A stretch of 8,778 bases of DNA from Burkholderiaceae bacterium (lineage in GTDB: Bacteria; Pseudomonadota; Gammaproteobacteria; Burkholderiales; Burkholderiaceae), in NCBI GenBank assembly GCA_022701965.1, contig JAKONL010000013.1, positions 1-8,778 of the forward strand, given 5' to 3'. The translations under genes were made by a program, and so were the position numbers. Below, piece by piece: positions 1 through 8,778 of the stretch (positions are counted from its first letter, which is position 1; every line of letters starts with the position of its first letter). Below the pieces are notes generated by a model. It had not been told where the DNA came from, searched no databases, and was given only the letters and a program-made list of their open reading frames with translations.

Positions 1-303
1 CTCGACCAGATCAGGGTCGGGGGCGACATCATCCGCGAGAGTTTCCTGATCCTGCTGGCGGGCGTGGTGTTCGGCATCGCTCTGGCGTTCGGCCTCGGCG
101 GCAAGGAATGGGCCCAGGACCGGATCGAGGAATGGTGGCCGCGCAGCCGCGGCTCCAGGGACCCGAAGGACCTCAAGGATGCCCTGAAGGAAACCGTCAG
201 GGATACCGGCAAGGACGCTGCACGCAATACCGTTCCCGGCGCACTCGGCGACGTACCGAAATCCTCCGGCGTACGCGGCCCCTACGACAAGCGCGTTCCC
301 TGA
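1..303 (+). CDS. C-terminal end of a mechanosensitive-channel-like TM-helix membrane protein (5' partial)
   Basis: The frame is open from the first base and stops at TGA 301-303, so 100 residues of the C-terminus are visible and the true start lies upstream of the window. Residues about 13-33 form a hydrophobic membrane segment that runs into GIALAFGLGGKEWA. This glycine-rich end of a helix is typical of the 'conserved TM helix' (PF05552-like) proteins annotated as mechanosensitive ion channel family, and resembles the pore-helix exit of MscS relatives. A hydrophilic tail of about 65 residues follows, rich in Lys, Arg, Asp and Glu, and is probably cytoplasmic. There is no sign of the large MscS beta-domain after the helix, so this is more likely a small TM-helix-repeat protein than classical MscS. 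The role of this family is poorly defined; a link to osmotic or membrane-tension response is an inference. The gene is separated from treZ by 97 bp. The hydrophobic stretch and motif are seen directly; the family call is by recognition. Confidence 0.72.
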   Translation, partial: LDQIRVGGDIIRESFLILLAGVVFGIALAFGLGGKEWAQDRIEEWWPRSRGSRDPKDLKDALKETVRDTGKDAARNTVPGALGDVPKSSGVRGPYDKRVP

Positions 304-320
304 CGGGAGCAGCGTCGTTT

Positions 321-338
321 TGCCGGCCTGGTCCGGCA
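321..338. repeat. Short inverted repeat in the gap after the membrane-protein gene
   Basis: TGCCGG at 321-326 and CCGGCA at 333-338 are perfect reverse complements around a six-base loop CCTGGT, giving a 6-bp GC-rich stem 17 bases after the preceding stop codon. The position would suit a transcription terminator. However, neither strand has a T-run after the stem (the + strand continues with a C-rich stretch), so I do not call it an intrinsic terminator. Such short GC palindromes also arise often by chance in DNA of this composition. Confidence 0.35.
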
Positions 339-378
339 CCCCCTCATTTCCGCTGCACAGGCGCTCACCCATCTCGAC

Positions 379-393
379 GCGCCGATCCGGCGC
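379..393 (+). promoter_or_regulatory. Hairpin immediately upstream of the treZ start codon
   Basis: GCGCCG at 379-384 and CGGCGC at 388-393 pair perfectly around a three-base loop ATC. This gives an all-G/C 6-bp stem that ends seven bases before the ATG at 401. It sits exactly where a ribosome binding site would be expected, and no purine-rich Shine-Dalgarno is visible between the stem and the ATG. In mRNA it could reduce or condition initiation of treZ. The stem is seen in the sequence; a regulatory role is inference, and chance pairing in GC-rich DNA is a real alternative. In the whole 304-400 gap I found no convincing -35/-10 promoter pair. Confidence 0.3.
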
Positions 394-400
394 ACTTCCC

Positions 401-2279
401 ATGAAAAACCTCCACTCCATGCCCTTCGGGGCCACCGTGCTGCCTGACGATGGCGGCGTTCTCTTTCAGCTCTGGGCGCCGGGCGTCGACGTGGTGGCGC
501 TCGACCTCGGCGACGACGGTCCGTCCGACGCCGCGCGTCCCGCGGTCCTGCCCATGGAACGCGACGACGACGGGTGGCATCGTCTGACGGTCGGGCACGC
601 GCGGGCGGGCGACCGCTACCGGTTCAAGCTGCCCGACGACATGCGCATTCCCGATCCGGCTTCCCGGCGCAATCCGGACGACGTGCACCGTGCCAGCGAG
701 GTCGTCGATCCGTCGAGCTACGACTGGCAGGACGGCGCCTGGACCGGGCGCCCCTGGACGGAGGCCGTGATCTACGAACTGCATATCGGCACCTTCACGC
801 CGGAAGGCACCTTCACGGCCGCGAAGGCGCGGCTGCAGGATCTGGTCGACCTCGGCATCACGGTGATCGAGGTCATGCCCGTGGCCGACTTCCCCGGCCA
901 GCGCGGCTGGGGCTACGACGGCGTCCTGCTGTTCGCGCCGGACGCGGTCTACGGCACCCCCGACGAGCTGAAGGCCTTCGTGGATGCCGCGCACGGCCTG
1001 GGCATGAGCGTGCTGATGGACGTGGTCTACAACCACTTCGGGCCCGAGGGCAACTATCTGCACGCGGGCACGCCGGAATTCTTCAATCCGGCGCACCAGA
1101 CGCCTTGGGGCGCGGCGATCAACTACGACGGCGAGCTCTCCTCGACGGTGCGCGACTTCTTCGTGCACAACGCGCTCTACTGGGTCGAGGAGTTCCGCTT
1201 CGACGGCCTGCGCATGGACGCGGTCCACGCGATCCGTGACGACTCCGAAACCGACATCGTCACCGCCATCTGCGACGCCCTGCGCGACGGCCCCGGCCGG
1301 TCGCGGAAGATCCACGTCGTGCTGGAAAACGACGCCAACGGCTCGCACTTCCTCGAGCGCAACCAGGGCGACCAGACGCCGATCACCGCGAGCGCGCAGT
1401 GGAACGACGACCTGCATCACGTCGCGCACGTGATCGTCACCGGCGAGACCGACGGCTACTACGCCGACTACGCGGACGACGCCGTCACGCAGTTCGGCGT
1501 GGCGCTGGCCGAAGGCTTCGTGTTCCAGGGCCAGGCCTCGGCGTTCCGCAAGGGCGAGCTGCGCGGCGAGCCCAGCGCGCAGCTGCCGCTGGAGAGCTTC
1601 GTCTCGTTCCTGCAGACGCACGACCAGGTCGGCAACCGCGCGTTCGGCGACCGCATCTCCTCGCTGGCCGACCCGGTGCTGCTGCGCGCGGCCTACGCCT
1701 GCCTGCTGCTGTCGCCGCACACGCCGATGCTCTTCATGGGCGAGGAATACGGCGCGTCGACGCCCTTCCTGTATTTCTGCGATTTCGGTCCCGAGCTGGC
1801 GGCGGCGGTGTCCGAAGGCCGGCGCTCCGAGTTCGGCGGCTTCGCGGCCTTCGCCGACGAGTCGAAGCTCGCCGAGATTCCGGACCCGAATGCCGAATCG
1901 ACCTTCACAGCCTCGAAGCTCAAGTGGGAAGAACGTGGTGAAGGCGTTCATGCCGAACTGCTCGCGCACATCCGCGGCCTGCTGACGCTGCGCAGGACGC
2001 TGCTCGTCCCGCGCCTCGAAGGCCAGCATGCGGGCGGACGCCACTGGCGCGACGGCGAAGCGCTGCGCGTCGAATGGCTCGTCGGCGGCGCCGACGGCAC
2101 GCCCGGCGGCGCCAGGCTGCAACTGCTCGCCCATTTCGGCAAGACGCCGGCCGAAAGCATCATGCCGCTCGAAGGCGAAACCCTCTATTCCATCGGCGTC
2201 GAGACGCGGGAGGCCTCCGACGACAGTCCATGGCGCCTGCAACCCGGCGCCGTGCACGTGACTCTCCAGGAGAACCCCC

Positions 2280-2287
<8 letters not shown>
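401..2287 (+). CDS. treZ: TreZ, malto-oligosyltrehalose trehalohydrolase (GH13)
   Basis: TreZ hydrolyses the alpha-1,4 bond next to the terminal trehalosyl unit of maltooligosyl-trehalose made by TreY, releasing free trehalose in the cytoplasm (TreYZ pathway, EC 3.2.1.141). From ATG 401 the protein has 628 residues, close to the usual size of about 580-620. An N-terminal CBM48-like beta domain (about 8-105, with FQLWAP near W25) precedes the (beta/alpha)8 barrel, which opens with VIYELHIGTFTPEGTF from V123. The TreZ signature YNHFGPEGN is at 210-218. GH13 catalytic residues fit Asp273 (GLRMDAVHAI, nucleophile), Glu309 (VVLENDAN, acid/base) and Asp408 (QTHDQVGNR). FMGEEYGASTPFLYF from 445 is another family hallmark. 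A C-terminal beta domain ends the protein. ATG 401 is preferred because family homology begins at MPFGATVL; ATG 419 is possible. A TTG at 320 with GGGAG at 305-309 would add 27 unconserved residues. The stop overlaps the next gene by 8 bp. Confidence 0.95.
2268..2272 (+). promoter_or_regulatory. Shine-Dalgarno for the TTG start of malQ-treY
   Basis: AGGAG lies inside the last codons of treZ, seven bases before TTG 2280. It is the reason to accept the rare TTG start: the next alternative, GTG at 2301, has no comparable purine box upstream, and the residues encoded from 2280 run directly into the conserved MalQ N-terminus. The placement implies that ribosomes finishing treZ re-initiate on the next gene. 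Confidence 0.7.
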
Positions 2288-7414
<5,127 letters not shown>

Positions 7415-7418
<4 letters not shown>

Positions 7419-8778
7419 GCCTCTTCGGAAGCACCAAGACCCTTTCCGTCGCCGACCTGATCGTGCAGACGCTGGACGCGATCGGCGTCGAGCGCATCTG
7501 GGGCGTGACGGGCGACAGCCTCAACGCGATCAACGACAGCCTGCGGCGGCTCGACACGATCGACTGGATGCACGTGCGCAACGAGGAAGCCGGCGCCTTC
7601 GCGGCCGGCGCCGAGGCGGCCGTGACCGGCCGGCTGGCCGTCTGCGCGGGCAGCTGCGGGCCAGGCCACGTGCACCTCATCAACGGCCTCTACGACTGCC
7701 AGCGCAGCCATGTGCCGGTGCTCGCCATCGCGGCGCACATCCCGTCGAGCGAGATCGGCCTGGGCTACTTCCAGGAGACCCATCCGACCGAACTGTTCCG
7801 CGAATGCAGCCACTTCTGCGAGATGCTTCAGGACCCGGCGCAATTGCCCGAACTGCTGCATCGCGCGATCCGTACCGCCATCGGCCGCAAGGGCGTCGCG
7901 GTTCTCGTGATTCCGGGCGACGTGTCGATGAAGGACGCGCCCGGCAATGCCCGCCCTGCGCTGGCGTTGCCCGTCGCGCCGCGGATCGTCCCGGACGCGG
8001 GCGAGATCGGCCGCCTGGCCGACCTGCTCAACGACGCCGGGCGCGTGACGCTGCTCTGCGGCGCGGGCACCGCCGGTGCGCACGACGAGGTGGTGGCGTT
8101 GGCCGGCGCACTGCAGGCACCGATCGTCCACGCCTACCGCGGCAAGGAGCACATCGAGTGGGACAACCCGTTCGACGTCGGCATGACCGGGCTGATCGGC
8201 TTCTCGTCGGGCTACCACGCGATGATGGAATGCGACACGCTGCTGATGCTCGGCACCGACTTCCCCTACCGCAACTTCTATCCGGAGAAGGCGACGATCG
8301 TCCAGATCGACAGCGATGCTTCGGCGCTCGGCCGCCGCGTACAGCTCGCGCAGGGCATCGTCGGCGACGTGCGCGAAGCCGCCGCGATGCTGCAGCCGTT
8401 GATCCGGGCCGGACGCGACGCGTCGTTCCTCGACGCCGCGCGCAAGCACTACCACGACGCCCGCAAGGGCCTGGACGAACTCGCGACGCCGCGCGAAGGC
8501 GCCGAGCCGCTGCATCCGCAGTACGTCGCACGGGTGGTGGACCGGATCGCGAACGACGACGCGATCTTCAGCGCCGATGTCGGCACGCCGTCGGTCTGGG
8601 CAGCGCGCTATCTCGCGATGAACGGCCGTCGCCGGCTGATCGGCTCCTTCAACCATGGCTCGATGGCCAACGCGATGCCGCAGGCGCTCGGCGCGCAGGC
8701 GGCATTCCCGCAGCGACAGGTGATCTCGCTGTCGGGCGACGGCGGCCTGACGATGCTGATGGGCGAGCTGCTGACCGC
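7415..8778 (+). CDS. poxB: PoxB-type pyruvate dehydrogenase (ubiquinone), 3' truncated by the window edge
   Basis: PoxB oxidatively decarboxylates pyruvate to acetate and CO2, using thiamine diphosphate, Mg and FAD, and passes electrons to membrane ubiquinone (EC 1.2.5.1). The 454 visible codons track E. coli PoxB (572 residues, from memory) almost without gaps. The TPP pyrimidine-binding domain comes first, with [11 protein letters not shown] (27-37), catalytic Glu57 in [11 protein letters not shown], and [33 protein letters not shown] and [10 protein letters not shown] follow. The central FAD domain has [11 protein letters not shown] from 213, RGKEH from 242 and [11 protein letters not shown] from 256. 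The C-terminal TPP domain starts with [16 protein letters not shown] and [20 protein letters not shown] from 410, and reaches the GDGG diphosphate/Mg motif at 441-444. The window stops there, so the rest of this domain and the lipid-activated C-terminal helix of E. coli PoxB cannot be checked. A related TPP enzyme such as acetolactate synthase is less likely, because the near-identity in these blocks is specific to PoxB. It is coupled to malQ-treY by an ATGA overlap. Confidence 0.94.

Noticed and set aside
320..400. An N-terminal extension of TreZ from TTG 320
   Set aside because: The 27 extra residues are Pro/Ser/Arg-rich and unlike any TreZ N-terminus I know, while homology begins near MPFGATVL. 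The GGGAG upstream of TTG keeps it as a minor alternative only.
304..400. A promoter or intrinsic terminator in the intergenic gap
   Set aside because: A TTGCCG-like -35 at 320-325 has no acceptable -10 at the right spacing, and the stem at 321-338 lacks a T-run on either strand.
108..404. A 98-codon + strand frame bridging the membrane-protein end and the treZ start
   Set aside because: Pro/Arg/Gly-rich out-of-frame product overlapping two supported genes; no domain and no convincing start.

Overview
The window is very GC-rich, densely coded DNA with all genes on the + strand. Nearly all third codon positions are G or C, and two of the junctions are overlapping (8 bp and 4 bp). Together with the protein families, this points to a beta-proteobacterium, most likely Burkholderiales (Variovorax/Burkholderia-like). 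That assignment is an inference from style and family resemblance, since no taxonomic marker gene is present.

Layout: (1) positions 1-303 hold the C-terminal end of a membrane protein of the small mechanosensitive-channel-like 'conserved TM helix' type. (2) Positions 304-400 are a 97-bp intergenic gap with two short perfect hairpins and no recognisable promoter. (3) Positions 401-2287 encode TreZ, malto-oligosyltrehalose trehalohydrolase. (4) Positions 2280-7418 encode one 1712-residue polypeptide in which a complete GH77 4-alpha-glucanotransferase (MalQ) is fused in frame to a complete GH13 malto-oligosyltrehalose synthase (TreY). (5) From 7415 to the window end lies the first 454 codons of a PoxB-type pyruvate:ubiquinone oxidoreductase, cut by the window edge.

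The middle two genes form a glucan-to-trehalose module. MalQ disproportionates malto-oligosaccharides. TreY turns the reducing-end alpha-1,4 linkage into alpha,alpha-1,1. TreZ then releases free trehalose and a shortened glucan that can re-enter the cycle. All three catalytic acidic residues are visible in each of the three glycosidase-family domains. A debranching enzyme (TreX/GlgX) would normally complete the pathway but is not in the window.

The malQ-treY gene starts at a TTG inside the treZ stop region behind a good Shine-Dalgarno, and poxB starts in an ATGA overlap with the malQ-treY stop. treZ, malQ-treY and poxB therefore look like one translationally coupled transcription unit. The points most worth attention are the MalQ-TreY fusion and the coupling of a pyruvate oxidase to trehalose synthesis. 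I see no mobile element, CRISPR array, RNA gene or clearly new system; this is mainly recognisable metabolism in an unusual gene arrangement.
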